Positions 9,988-18,981 of a stretch of DNA of 64,000 nt are shown here, in pieces. The position numbers and the translations under genes were made by a program. Positions within the stretch are counted from its first letter, which is position 1. Each line of letters starts with the position of its first letter. Below the pieces are notes generated by a model. That model saw nothing but the letters and a program-made list of their open reading frames with translations. It was not told the origin of the DNA and ran no database searches. The stretch lies in the NCBI RefSeq assembly GCF_003337735.1, contig NZ_QPJY01000005.1:80265-144264 (forward strand), given 5' to 3'. The stretch comes from Thioalbus denitrificans (GTDB taxonomy: Bacteria > Pseudomonadota > Gammaproteobacteria > DSM-26407).

Positions 9988-10938
9988 TCAGGCCGACTGG
10001 GCCTGGACCTGCGCCTGCGGCAGGAACCAGGTGGTGGCGATTTCGCCGTGCAGATCCCCGAAGATCAGCTGCAGGGCATCGATGTAGGTGTGCAGATCGT
10101 CCTGCCGGAGGCTGCCCACGTCCGCCTCCTGGAGCTGGCGCTTGATGCGGCCGATGAGGCGCAGTGCGCTGTCGCTGCGCGGCAGCGGCGCGATGCTCGC
10201 CTCCACCGCCTCCATGCAGTGGTAGACCGCGCGCGGGAACTCGTCGCTCTGGAACAGGAAGCGCAGCACGTCGGGGCGGGTGACGCGCAACTGCCGGCTG
10301 CGGCGGTACATCTGGTAGGCGGTCAGGGATTTCAGCACGCTCACCCACTGGATGGTCTCGAAGGGCCGCAGCTCCGATTCGCCCGGCAGCAGGTCGGCGG
10401 AGCGCACGTCGATGATGCGGGTGGTCATGTCGGCGCGCTCCAGGTTGCGGCCGATGCGCAGGAAGTGGTAGCCCTGGTCGTGGTTCATGGTGCCGGCCAG
10501 CATGCCGGTCAGCCCCTGGCAGCCGTGGATGACGCTCTTCAGGTAGGCGTAGCGCCCGCCCTTGGTGAGCCCCTGCTGGAGGCTCGCGCGGGTGCCGAGC
10601 ACCAGGGCGTTGAGCTGCTCCCAGGACTCCCGCGGAATGATGTCGCGGATGGCGCGGGCGTTCTCCCGGGCCTGGCGCAGGTAGCTGATGATGGAACAGG
10701 CGCTGTCCTCGTCGCCGAGCAGGAACTTCACCACCTGGCGCTCGCCGTAGCTCTTGTAGCGGGCCTCGAACAGCTCGGTGGAGCCGGTGATCCAGATGAG
10801 CGGCTCCCAGCCGGGCGCCACGCCCCGGGGCAGATCCAGCAGCAGGTTGGCGTTCACCATCACCACCCGCGCGGTGTTCTCGGCCCGCTCCACGTAACGG
10901 GCCATCCAGTAGATGTTCTCAGCCACTCTCGAGAGCAT
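9988..10938 (-). CDS. Alpha-E domain protein (DUF403)
   Basis: A 316-residue, mostly helical protein starting MLSRVAENIYWMARYVERAE, which is the alpha-E (COG2307/DUF403) signature with its repeated Arg/Glu residues. GYHFLRIGRNLERADMTTRI in the middle is the second conserved block. No enzymatic activity has been established for the family; comparative work (Iyer, Aravind and colleagues) placed it with ATP-grasp amidoligases and transglutaminases in a predicted peptide-tagging system. The start codon lies two bases after the stop of the ATP-grasp gene, so the two are translationally coupled. Confidence 0.88.
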   Translation of the reverse strand: MLSRVAENIYWMARYVERAENTARVVMVNANLLLDLPRGVAPGWEPLIWITGSTELFEARYKSYGERQVVKFLLGDEDSACSIISYLRQARENARAIRDIIPRESWEQLNALVLGTRASLQQGLTKGGRYAYLKSVIHGCQGLTGMLAGTMNHDQGYHFLRIGRNLERADMTTRIIDVRSADLLPGESELRPFETIQWVSVLKSLTAYQMYRRSRQLRVTRPDVLRFLFQSDEFPRAVYHCMEAVEASIAPLPRSDSALRLIGRIKRQLQEADVGSLRQDDLHTYIDALQLIFGDLHGEIATTWFLPQAQVQAQSA

Positions 10939-10940
10939 GG

Positions 10941-12398
10941 TCACTCCTCCCCCTGGGGGACGATCCAGGTATCCTTGCTGCCGCCGCCCTGGGAGGAGTT
11001 CACCACCAGGGAGCCCCTGCGCAGGGCGACGCGGGTCAGGCCGCCGGTGGTCACGTACTGCCGGTCGGCGCTGAGGATGAAGGGCCGCAGGTCCACGTGG
11101 CGCGGTTCCACCTGGCTGTCCACCACGGTGGGCACCGTCGAGAGCCGCAGAGTGGGCTGGGCGATGTAGTTGCGCGGATCCTTGCGCAGCTGCACGGCGA
11201 AGGCCTCGCGCTCCTTCTGGGTGGAGGCGGGCCCGACGATCATGCCGTAGCCGCCCGACTCGTTGGCGGGCTTGACCACCAGCGTGTCCAGGTTGGTCAG
11301 CACGTGCTTCAGCACCTCCGGCTCCATGCAGCGCAGGGTCGGCACGTTGGGGATGACGGGATCCTGGTCCAGGTAGTAGCGGATGAGCTCGGGCACGTAG
11401 GAGTAGACCACCTTGTCGTCGGCCACGCCCGCGCCGGGGGCGTTGGCCAGCCCCACGTTGCCCGCCTTCCAGGCCCGCAGCAGCCCCGGCACGCCGAGCA
11501 TGGAGTCGGGCCGGAACGCCTCCGGGTCGAGGAACAGGTCGTCGACGCGGCGGTAGATGACGTCCACCCGGGCCGGGCCGTCGACGGTGCGCATGTAGAC
11601 GCAGTCGTCGTCGTCCACGAACAGGTCCCGTCCCTCCACCAGCTCGCAGCCCATCTGCTGGGCCAGGTAGGCGTGCTCGAAGTAGGCGGAGTTGTAGATG
11701 CCCGGGGTGAGCACCACCACCTCGGGATAGTCCGCCGGGCGCGGCGAGAGGGTGGCCAGGGTGTCGAACAGCTGGCTCGGGTAGTCGTCCACCGGCAGCG
11801 GCGCATAGTCCTCGAACAGCTCCGGGAAGACGCGCTTGGTCACCAGCCGGTTCTCCAGCATGTAGGAGACCCCCGAGGGGACCCGCAGGTTGTCCTCCAG
11901 CACGTAGAAGGTCCCGTCGGCGTCGCGCACCAGGTCGGAGCCGCAGATGTGGGCCCACACCCCGTAGGGCGGATCGACGCCCACGCACTGGGGCCGGAAG
12001 TTGCTGGAGCTCTTCAGCACCGCCTCGGGGAAGACCCCGTCCCGCACCACCTTCTGCTCGTGGTAGAGATCGTCGATGAACAGGTTCAGGGCGGTGACCC
12101 GCTGCTTCAGTCCCTCCTCCACCCGGCGCCACTCGGATTCCGGGATGATGCGGGGGATGATGTCGAAGGGCCAGGCCCGGTCGATGGCGCCGCCGCTCTC
12201 GTCGCAGTAGACGGTGAAGGTGATGCCCATCTCGGTGATGGCGAGATCGGCCGCCGCCTGGCGCGCGGTCAGCTCGGCGGCGTCCATCTGCGCCAGGTGC
12301 CGGGCCAGGTGCCGGGCGGAGCGCCGGGGTCCGCCGCGCGGTCCGATGATCTCGTCGTAGAACCCTTCGCTGCGGTACTGCTTCCAGTCGATCGGCAT
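10941..12398 (-). CDS. Circularly permuted ATP-grasp ligase (DUF404/DUF407)
   Basis: A 485-residue protein of the COG2308 type. Seen in order: an N-terminal helical region, GIYNSAYFEHAYLAQQMG, the VDVIYRRVDDLFLDP block, NAPGAGVADDKVVYSYVPEL, and LVVKPANESGGYGMIVG near the C-terminus, which is the ATP-phosphate lysine/glycine-rich loop out of its usual order. The family is predicted to make amide bonds between amino-acid or peptide substrates using ATP. Here it is placed between the transglutaminase and alpha-E genes. The start ATG at 12398 follows the stop of the transglutaminase gene by 11 nt; the long open frame upstream is only a shadow in that gene. Confidence 0.88.
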   Translation of the reverse strand: MPIDWKQYRSEGFYDEIIGPRGGPRRSARHLARHLAQMDAAELTARQAAADLAITEMGITFTVYCDESGGAIDRAWPFDIIPRIIPESEWRRVEEGLKQRVTALNLFIDDLYHEQKVVRDGVFPEAVLKSSSNFRPQCVGVDPPYGVWAHICGSDLVRDADGTFYVLEDNLRVPSGVSYMLENRLVTKRVFPELFEDYAPLPVDDYPSQLFDTLATLSPRPADYPEVVVLTPGIYNSAYFEHAYLAQQMGCELVEGRDLFVDDDDCVYMRTVDGPARVDVIYRRVDDLFLDPEAFRPDSMLGVPGLLRAWKAGNVGLANAPGAGVADDKVVYSYVPELIRYYLDQDPVIPNVPTLRCMEPEVLKHVLTNLDTLVVKPANESGGYGMIVGPASTQKEREAFAVQLRKDPRNYIAQPTLRLSTVPTVVDSQVEPRHVDLRPFILSADRQYVTTGGLTRVALRRGSLVVNSSQGGGSKDTWIVPQGEE

Positions 12399-12409
12399 GG
12401 GGGGCCTCG

Positions 12410-15400
12410 TCAGGCAGGCTCCGCACGGTGGCGGAGATCCAGGGTGTAGGGATGATCGCCGGCGGGCGTCTCGGGCGGCGGGTCGACGGGGCCGGGGGTG
12501 TGGCCGTGGTCCCAGAAGCGGGCCAGCCGCCGCGCCTCCGCCTCGTTGGCATTGACCGGGAAGGTCTCGTAGTTGCGTCCGCCGGGATGGGCCACGTGGT
12601 AGGTGCAGCCGCCGAGGGCGTGGCGGTTCCAGCTGTCCACCAGGTCGAACACCAGCGGGGCGTGCGCGGCGATGGTGGGATGCAGCCCGGAGGGGGGCGA
12701 CCAGGCCTTGTAGCGCACCCCGGCCACCTGCTCGCCGCGGGTGCCGGTGCGGCGCAGGGGGACGCGCCGGCCGTTGCAGGTGACCACGTGCCGGCCCTCG
12801 GTCAGGCCGCGCACCTTCAGCTGCAGCCGCTCCACCGAGCTGTCCACGAAGCGGGCGGTGCCCTGGGCGGTGACCTCCTCGCCGAGCACGTGCCAGGGCT
12901 CGATGGCGAAGCGCAGCTCGAGCTCCACGTCCCCCACCTGCACGGCGCCGTAGTGGGGGAAGCGGAACTCGAGGAAGGGATCGAACCACTCCGCCCGGAA
13001 CGGGTGGCCCCAGCGGTTCAGGTCGGCGATGACGCCGCGGAAGTCGGTCTCCACGAAGTGGGGCAGCATGAAGCGGTCGTGCAGCTCGGTGCCCCAGCGC
13101 ACCGGGGCGAGGTCGTAGGGATGGTCCCAGAAGCGCGCCACGAGGGCGCGGATCAGGAGCATCTGCACCGCGCTCATCTGCCAGTGGGGCGGCATCTCGA
13201 AGCCGCGGAACTCCACCAGTCCGCGGCGGCCGACCGGGGAGTCGGGCGAGTAGAGCTTGTCGATGCAGAACTCGGCGCGGTGGGTGTTGCCGGTCACGTC
13301 CACCAGCAGGTTGCGCAGCACCCGGTCCACCAGCCACGGGGCGGGCACCTCGCCGGAGGGCAGCTGCTGCAGGGCGATCTCCAGCTCGTACATGGCGTCG
13401 TCGCGGGCCTCGTCGGCGCGTGGCGCCTGGGAGGTGGGGCCGATGAACAGGCCGGAGAAGAGGTAGGAGAGGCTCGGGTGGTGCTGCCAGTAGGTCACCA
13501 GGCTGCCCAGCAGGTGGGGGCGGCGCAGGATCGGCGAGTCGGCCGGGGTGGCCCCGCCCAGGGTGACATGGTTGCCGCCGCCGGTGCCGGTGTGGCGGCC
13601 GTCGAGCATGAACTTCTCGGTGCCGAGGCGGGCCAGCCGCGCCTCCTCGTAGAGGCTCTCGGTCTGGCGGGTCAGCTCGTCCCAGCCCGTCACCGGCGGC
13701 ACGTTCACCTCGATGACGCCGGGGTCGGGGGTGATGTGCAGGCGCGTGAGCCGCTCGTCGTGGGGCGGCTCGTAGCCCTCCAGCACCACCGGCAGTTCCA
13801 GCTCCCGGGCCGTGGCCTCCACCGCGGCGATGAACTCCAGCCAGTGTTCCAGGTGGGTGAGCGGGGGAATGAACAGGTGCAGGTTGCCGCCGCGCGGCTC
13901 CACGCACAGGGCGGTGCGCACCAGGTAGCCCGGTTCGCCGCCCTCCAGGTCGGCGTAGCCCTGCTCGCGCAGATCCTCCCGCGGGGCCTGTTCCGCCACC
14001 GGCGCGGCGTAGCGGGCGTGCACCTCGCCGAATTCCGCCGGCAGCACCGGCTTCGGGGCGAAGGGGTCGCGGGCGATGAGCGGCTGGCGCCTCTCCACCG
14101 GCTCCCACTGCAGGGAGTCGAGGGGCAGGCGCAGCCCCATGGGCGAGTCGCCGGGCACCAGGAACAGGTGCTCGCGGCGGAAGCGCCAGCGGCTCGAGAC
14201 CCAGCGCCCGGCCTCCCCGTCCCGGGCCAGGGGCAGGGCGTAGCCCACCACCCGTTCCAGCCCGTGCTCGAACAGCCGCCGCAGGCGCGCCCGCTCCAGC
14301 GGGTGGCCCACCTTCGCGTCGAGCACGTTCACGTTCTCCGGCAGGGTGCCCTCCTTCCACAGGTAGTACTGGACGTCCTCGTAGGCGGGCAGGGCGTGAT
14401 CGGCGGGCAGGCCGAGCCGGCGCGCCAGCGCCCGGCTGAAGAGGCGCGCATCGGCCTCGCCCAGGCCGGCGTCCCGCACCGGGTCGGCCAGCCAGCGTGG
14501 GTCCTGCCAGACGGGCTGGCCGTCGCCGCGCCAGAAGCAGCCGAGCGCCCAGCGCGGCAGGGGCTCGCCGGGGTACCACTTGCCCTGGCCGTGATGCAGC
14601 AGCCCGCCGGGGGCGTGGCGCTGCCACAGCCGGCGCAGCAGCACTTCGGCCCGCTCGCGCTTGTGGGGGCCGAGGGCGGCGGTGTTCCACTCGGCGCCGT
14701 CCATGTCGTCGATGGAGACGAAGGTGGGCTCCCCGCCCAGGGTCAGGCGCACGTCGCCGGCCTCCAGCGCCGCGTCCACCCGGGCGCCCATGGCCATCAC
14801 CTCCGCCCACTGCGCCTCGGCGTAGGGGAAGGTGACCCGCGGGGTCTCGCGGATCCGGGTCACGCGGTTCTCGTAGCGGAAGCTCACCTCGCAGCGGTCG
14901 GTGGCGCCGGTGACCGGGGCGGCGCTGACCGCCTCGGGCGTGCAGGCGAGCGGGATGTGTCCCTCGCCGGCGAACAGGCCCGAGGTGGGGTCCAGGCCGA
15001 TCCAGCCCGCGCCCGGGACGAACACCTCGGCCCAGGCGTGCAGGTCGGTGAAGTCCTCCTCGGCGCCGGAGGGGCCGTCCAGGGACTTCATGTCCGGCCT
15101 GAGCTGCACCAGGTAGCCGGAGACGAAGCGGGCGGCCAGCCCCAGGTGGCGCAGGATCTGGACCAGCAGCCAGCCCGAGTCGCGGCACGAGCCCCGGGCC
15201 CGCTCGAGGGTCTCCTCGCAGGGCTGGATACCGGGCTCGAGGCGGATGACGTAGCCGATGTCCTGCTGCAGGCGCTGGTTCAGCGCCACCAGGAAGTTCA
15301 CCGTGTTCTTCGGCTCCCGCTCCACCCCGGCGAGCCACTCCCGCAGCCGCGGGCCGTCCTCGGTCACCGCGAAGTAGGGCGCCAGGTCCTTGCGCAGCTG

Positions 15401-15724
15401 GGCGTCGTACTCGAAGGGCCAGTCGTCGGCGTAGCTCTCGACGAAGAAGTCGAAGGGGTTGATGGTCACCAGCTCCGCCACCAGGTCCACCTCGATGACC
15501 AGCCGCTCGGTCTTGCCGGGGAAGACGAAGCGGGCCACGTGGTTGCCGAAGGCGTCCTGCTGCCAGTTCACGAAGTGATCCCCCGGCTCCACCCGCAGGC
15601 TGTAGCGGTGCACCGGCGTGCGGGTGTGGGGGGCGGGGCGCAGCCGCACCAGGTGGGGCGAGAGGGCAACCGGCCGATCGTAGTGGTACTCGGTGCGGTG
15701 GTGGATGGCGATCCGGATGGACAT
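12410..15724 (-). CDS. Transglutaminase-like / DUF2126 large protein
   Basis: A 1104-residue cytosolic protein. Residues 1-300 form a transglutaminase-like cysteine peptidase domain with Cys180 (ARGSCRDSGWL), His229 (TDLHAWAEVF) and Asp245 (WIGLDPTSG), so the triad is complete. The remaining about 800 residues are the DUF2126 region, including GTGGGNHVTLGG and a C-terminal part rich in aromatic residues. It is the first gene of the four-gene minus-strand unit with ATP-grasp, alpha-E and Anbu. A likely role is cleavage or cross-linking of a peptide made by the ATP-grasp partner; this is inference from family context. It has no signal peptide. The promoter must lie in the 163-nt divergent gap shared with the second anbu gene. 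Confidence 0.88.
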   Translation of the reverse strand: MSIRIAIHHRTEYHYDRPVALSPHLVRLRPAPHTRTPVHRYSLRVEPGDHFVNWQQDAFGNHVARFVFPGKTERLVIEVDLVAELVTINPFDFFVESYADDWPFEYDAQLRKDLAPYFAVTEDGPRLREWLAGVEREPKNTVNFLVALNQRLQQDIGYVIRLEPGIQPCEETLERARGSCRDSGWLLVQILRHLGLAARFVSGYLVQLRPDMKSLDGPSGAEEDFTDLHAWAEVFVPGAGWIGLDPTSGLFAGEGHIPLACTPEAVSAAPVTGATDRCEVSFRYENRVTRIRETPRVTFPYAEAQWAEVMAMGARVDAALEAGDVRLTLGGEPTFVSIDDMDGAEWNTAALGPHKRERAEVLLRRLWQRHAPGGLLHHGQGKWYPGEPLPRWALGCFWRGDGQPVWQDPRWLADPVRDAGLGEADARLFSRALARRLGLPADHALPAYEDVQYYLWKEGTLPENVNVLDAKVGHPLERARLRRLFEHGLERVVGYALPLARDGEAGRWVSSRWRFRREHLFLVPGDSPMGLRLPLDSLQWEPVERRQPLIARDPFAPKPVLPAEFGEVHARYAAPVAEQAPREDLREQGYADLEGGEPGYLVRTALCVEPRGGNLHLFIPPLTHLEHWLEFIAAVEATARELELPVVLEGYEPPHDERLTRLHITPDPGVIEVNVPPVTGWDELTRQTESLYEEARLARLGTEKFMLDGRHTGTGGGNHVTLGGATPADSPILRRPHLLGSLVTYWQHHPSLSYLFSGLFIGPTSQAPRADEARDDAMYELEIALQQLPSGEVPAPWLVDRVLRNLLVDVTGNTHRAEFCIDKLYSPDSPVGRRGLVEFRGFEMPPHWQMSAVQMLLIRALVARFWDHPYDLAPVRWGTELHDRFMLPHFVETDFRGVIADLNRWGHPFRAEWFDPFLEFRFPHYGAVQVGDVELELRFAIEPWHVLGEEVTAQGTARFVDSSVERLQLKVRGLTEGRHVVTCNGRRVPLRRTGTRGEQVAGVRYKAWSPPSGLHPTIAAHAPLVFDLVDSWNRHALGGCTYHVAHPGGRNYETFPVNANEAEARRLARFWDHGHTPGPVDPPPETPAGDHPYTLDLRHRAEPA

Positions 15725-15887
15725 GTGGGCCCCTAAGTCATTGAGCCCGTTGAGGACGGGTCGGCCTGTGCAATTCTTGTCGGTGGGTGCGGGCGGGGGG
15801 CGTACAATACCCTGTGCCTGGACCGCACCAGCGCTTACAATCCACTGTAAATGTAGCCGGTCGTTGGCTCCCCGGGGTTATCGCTTC

Positions 15888-16811
15888 ATGACATATTGTG
15901 TCGGTCTCGTACTCGAACATGGCCTGGTGATGGCCTCTGACTCGCGCACCAACGCGGGGGTGGACTACGTGACCACCTTCAGCAAGATGCACGTCTACAC
16001 CCCGGCCCCGGATCGGATCTTCATCCTGCTCTCCGCGGGCAACCTCGCCACGACCCAGGAGGTGATGAACCGCATTCAGCGGGATCTCGAGCACCCCTCC
16101 GAGGTGGGCAGCCTGCTCACCGCCCGCTACATGTTCGAGGCCGCCGACTACGTGGGCAAGATCAGCCTCAGCGTGCAGCGCGACCACGGCCCGGCCCTGC
16201 AGGCCAGCGGCGTGAACGCCGAGACCACCCTGATCCTGGGCGGCCAGATCCAGGGCCAGGATCCGGGCCTGTACATGATCTACCCCCAGGGCAACTATTT
16301 CGCCGCCACACCCGAGACCCCCTATCTCCAGATCGGCGAGAACAAGTACGGCAAGCCCTCCGTCGACCGCATCGTGGACACCCGCATGAGCCTCGACGAC
16401 GGCGCCCGCCTGCTGCTGGTCTCGCTGGATGCCACCACGCGCTCCAACCTCACCGTCGGCCCGCCCTTCGAACTGGCTATCTGCCCCCGGGACGCCATGC
16501 AGCTGAGCCACTACCGGAAGTACGAGGCCAACGATCCCTACCTCCAGTCCGTGCAGCAGAGCTGGAACCAGGGCATCCGCAACGCCTTCGACGGCCTGCC
16601 CCGGTTCGACTGGGAGCTGCTCCAGGCGCCTGCCGCGGGCGGTGAAACAGCCGCCGGGGCGCCTGCCGAGGCGACCCTGAAGGACCAGCAGCCCATGGCC
16701 GGCACGCCGGCGGCCCCCGAACCGCAGCAGGCGCTGTCCGCGGAGACCCCGGCGGACGGCGGCGGCCAGGCGCAGCCGGTCCCGGGCTGGACGGCCGGAG
16801 GGCAGGGCTGA
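15888..16811 (+). CDS. Anbu-type proteasome-like peptidase, copy 2 with C-terminal tail
   Basis: A 307-residue paralogue of the protein at 9226-9945. The N-terminus MTYCVGLVLEHGLVMASDSR keeps Thr2 and the DSRTNAGVDYVTTFSKM block, and LLVSLDATTRSNLTVGPPFE matches the other copy. The peptidase core ends near residue 247; the last 60 residues are Ala/Pro/Gln/Gly-rich and look disordered, a tail the first copy lacks. It is divergent from the transglutaminase gene, so the locus has one Anbu at the end of the minus-strand unit and one across its promoter. The chosen ATG at 15888 gives the required N-terminal threonine; the open frame upstream is non-coding. Whether the two form mixed assemblies cannot be seen from sequence. 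Confidence 0.87.
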   Translation: MTYCVGLVLEHGLVMASDSRTNAGVDYVTTFSKMHVYTPAPDRIFILLSAGNLATTQEVMNRIQRDLEHPSEVGSLLTARYMFEAADYVGKISLSVQRDHGPALQASGVNAETTLILGGQIQGQDPGLYMIYPQGNYFAATPETPYLQIGENKYGKPSVDRIVDTRMSLDDGARLLLVSLDATTRSNLTVGPPFELAICPRDAMQLSHYRKYEANDPYLQSVQQSWNQGIRNAFDGLPRFDWELLQAPAAGGETAAGAPAEATLKDQQPMAGTPAAPEPQQALSAETPADGGGQAQPVPGWTAGGQG

Positions 16812-17146
16812 GGCGCCGCCTCCGTTGCGCCCGGCTGCCCGCGATCGCGCTCCGGTTGCCGCGGTAAAGTCATAGCAATCCCGGTGCCAATCCCGGCAGC
16901 GGCCGAAATCCCCCCGCATTTCCCCGCCATGGCCGATCCGCCGGCCGGATGACGCACCAGCCTGGTGCGGGCGCGCCGGGTCACGGGCGTCCGTGGCGCA
17001 CACGCCGCGCCGGGATCGCCACGAAATGTGACAATCGTCGGGGCGGGCGTGCGGTTAAGGTATATAAGCAGCCAATTATCAATCTCGCTTTACCCGCGCC
17101 GGGCGTGTAGCTCCGCCACTGCGCGGCAGGCACCGAGGGGGGAGTC
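16812..17146. other. 335-bp intergenic region between anbu copy 2 and ppk2
   Basis: No credible gene. The first 200 bases are GC-rich with no clear terminator hairpin plus T-run. The AT-richer stretch around 17027-17090 (TGACAA near 17029 and TATATAAG near 17061) is the likely ppk2 promoter area, but spacing does not match a clean sigma-70 promoter. GAGGGGGGAG just before 17147 is the ppk2 ribosome binding site. Confidence 0.5.
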
Positions 17147-18145
17147 ATGGCCACGAAAACCAGACCGGGCGCCGGCCGGACCGCGGCGGCGAAACCCGCT
17201 GCGAAACGCACCACGGCGAAACGCACCGCGGCGAAGCGGGCCCCGGAGCAGGCAGGCGCGCTGGCGGAGGGTAGGAGACCGGAGGAGGGCAACAGCCCGG
17301 AGGAGCGTCTGCGGCGGCTGAGCGAGGAGAACCGCGCCCTCAAGGCCGCGCTGCGCAGGAGCGCGCGCAAGCTCCGCGCCGAGGAGATCCTCAAGCCCTA
17401 CCAGGCCGAGCTGATCCGGCTGCAGGAGCACCTGGAGCAGACCAAGACCCGGATGATCATCCTGTTCGAGGGCCGCGACGCGGCGGGCAAGGGCGGCACC
17501 ATCCGCCGGGTCACCCGCTACATGAACGAGAAGCACTACCGGGTGGTGGCGCTCGGCAGGCCCACCGAGGAGCAGCGCACCCAGTGGTTCTTCCAGAAGT
17601 ACGTCACCGCGTTTCCCCGCGGCGGGGAGATGGTCCTGTTCGACCGCAGCTGGTACAACCGCGCCATGGTGGAACCGGTGTTCGGTTTCTGCACCGACCG
17701 CGAATACCAGGATTTCATGCGCGGGGTGGTGGGCTTCGAGCGCGACCTGGTGCGCCAGGGCACGGTGCTGGTGAAGCTCTACTTCAGCGTGACCCGGGAG
17801 GAGCAGGCGCGCCGCTTCCAGCGCCGCAAGGACGACCCGCTGCGGCAGTGGAAACTCTCCGAGGTGGACCTGCAGGCCCAGGATCGCTGGGACGAGTTCA
17901 CCAACATGAAGTACGAGATGCTGAAGCGCACCAACTCCACCCATGCCCCCTGGACCATCATCCGCTCCGACGACAAGGTGAAGGCCCGGCTCAACGCCAT
18001 CAAGGCGATCCTCAACACCGTGCCCTACGAGCGCCGCGACCCGGGCCTCGATTTCGTGCCCGCAGCGGAGGTGGTGGTCTCCGGCGCCCGCGAGCTGGAG
18101 CTGATGGAGGCCCAGCGCCTGCAGAGCGGCAAGTTCATCATCTGA
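17147..18145 (+). CDS. ppk2: Polyphosphate kinase 2 (PPK2 family) with basic N-terminal tail
   Basis: A 332-residue PPK2. The kinase domain has Walker A FEGRDAAGKGGTI (about 107-119), the lid region GRPTEEQRTQWFFQKYV and Walker B VLFDRSWYNRA (163-173). It transfers phosphate between polyphosphate and nucleoside diphosphates or monophosphates in the cytosol. It is a single-domain member, so class I or III is more likely than the two-domain class II. Unusual is the first 35 residues, an Ala/Lys/Arg/Thr-rich repeat (AKRTTAKRTAAKRA) like histone H1 or AlgP tails, which may bind polyphosphate or DNA. The segment 50-105 is predicted helical. It is flanked by the Anbu paralogue and converges on the cytochrome c gene. 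Confidence 0.92.
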   Translation: MATKTRPGAGRTAAAKPAAKRTTAKRTAAKRAPEQAGALAEGRRPEEGNSPEERLRRLSEENRALKAALRRSARKLRAEEILKPYQAELIRLQEHLEQTKTRMIILFEGRDAAGKGGTIRRVTRYMNEKHYRVVALGRPTEEQRTQWFFQKYVTAFPRGGEMVLFDRSWYNRAMVEPVFGFCTDREYQDFMRGVVGFERDLVRQGTVLVKLYFSVTREEQARRFQRRKDDPLRQWKLSEVDLQAQDRWDEFTNMKYEMLKRTNSTHAPWTIIRSDDKVKARLNAIKAILNTVPYERRDPGLDFVPAAEVVVSGARELELMEAQRLQSGKFII

Positions 18146-18168
18146 GCCGAAGACGGCGACGGCCGGCT

Positions 18169-18981
18169 TCAGTCGTCGTCATCCTCCCCGTCATGGCCGT
18201 CCCGGCGACCCCGCTCCCGGCTCCCGTACCCGGTTGCCGGGCCCATACGGTCCCCGCCGTACCGCTTGGAGCGCCAGATGCGCTCGGCCTCGTCCTCGTC
18301 GCCGCTGCGATGGCACTCCACGCAGTTCTCGTAGTCGCGGATCCCCTCCTCCAGGTGCTCCTCGCGGATCTTCGAGCGGGAGTGCTCGTGACAGCCGTAG
18401 CAGGTGTAGCCGGCGTAGTCGTTGTCCACGTGGCAGGTTTCGCACGCGGTCTCGTGGTGGCGGTCGAAGCGGAAGTATTGGTCGTGATCGAAGGTCGCCG
18501 GCGACCAGCCCTGCTGGGTGTGGCACAGGCCGCAGTTGCCCCGGATCTTCCGGTGCAGGGAATCACCGGGATTCGCGTGGCAGCTGTCGCACTGCTCCTG
18601 CAGGGCAGGCCGCAGCAGGCCGTGGGAGAACTGGCTGATGGGACGGAAGGCCTGCACCCCCTTGTGGTCGCTGTGGCAGGCCACACAGTCATCCTCCAGC
18701 AGCTCCTGGTGGAAGGCCACGTTCTTCTTTTCGCCGGCGATGGGTTCGCCCTTGGTGGTCTTCAGTCCGATCTCAGCCACCTTGTGGCAGGCCATGCACT
18801 TCTCCGGGGAGCTGCCGATGAACGGGGTGTGGCAGGCGAAGCAGTCGCTGGAGAACCCGGCGTGGGCATCGATGTTCCTGCCCGGGCTGATCATCGGCTG
18901 TGGCATGAAGATCGCCAGCAGTACCAGGATGGCCAGGTTGACGGCAATGACGAGGGTGATCGCGCTTTTTTTCATTTCCAT
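18169..18981 (-). CDS. Octahaem c-type cytochrome, membrane-anchored
   Basis: About 270 residues with one N-terminal membrane segment (ITLVIAVNLAILVLLAIF) and eight CXXCH sites: CFACH, CMACH, CVACH, CDSCH, CGLCH, CETCH, CYGCH and CVECH. Extra histidines between them could serve as distal ligands, as in class III/NapC-like cytochromes. The C-terminal 35 residues are Arg/Asp/Gly-rich and end in DGEDDDD. The protein should be periplasmic and anchored in the inner membrane, passing electrons from the adjacent b-type cytochrome to an unknown acceptor. Start is ATG 18981 or ATG 18975; the latter overlaps the upstream stop as ATGA. It closes the unit reductase - cytochrome b - cytochrome c. It does not match a named octahaem family that I recognise (not Otr, not HAO). 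Confidence 0.85.
   Translation of the reverse strand: MEMKKSAITLVIAVNLAILVLLAIFMPQPMISPGRNIDAHAGFSSDCFACHTPFIGSSPEKCMACHKVAEIGLKTTKGEPIAGEKKNVAFHQELLEDDCVACHSDHKGVQAFRPISQFSHGLLRPALQEQCDSCHANPGDSLHRKIRGNCGLCHTQQGWSPATFDHDQYFRFDRHHETACETCHVDNDYAGYTCYGCHEHSRSKIREEHLEEGIRDYENCVECHRSGDEDEAERIWRSKRYGGDRMGPATGYGSRERGRRDGHDGEDDDD

Noticed and set aside
12399-15338. Upstream extension of the ATP-grasp frame
   Set aside because: It is an out-of-frame reading of the DUF2126 gene; the family N-terminus MPIDWKQY begins at 12398.
12428-15736. A plus-strand open frame of about 1100 codons
   Set aside because: It is the antisense of the transglutaminase/DUF2126 gene, low in complexity and rich in His, Gln, Val and Gly; long antisense frames are normal at this GC content.
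17095-17135. tRNA-like segment before ppk2
   Set aside because: No cloverleaf with acceptor and TpsiC arms can be formed by eye.
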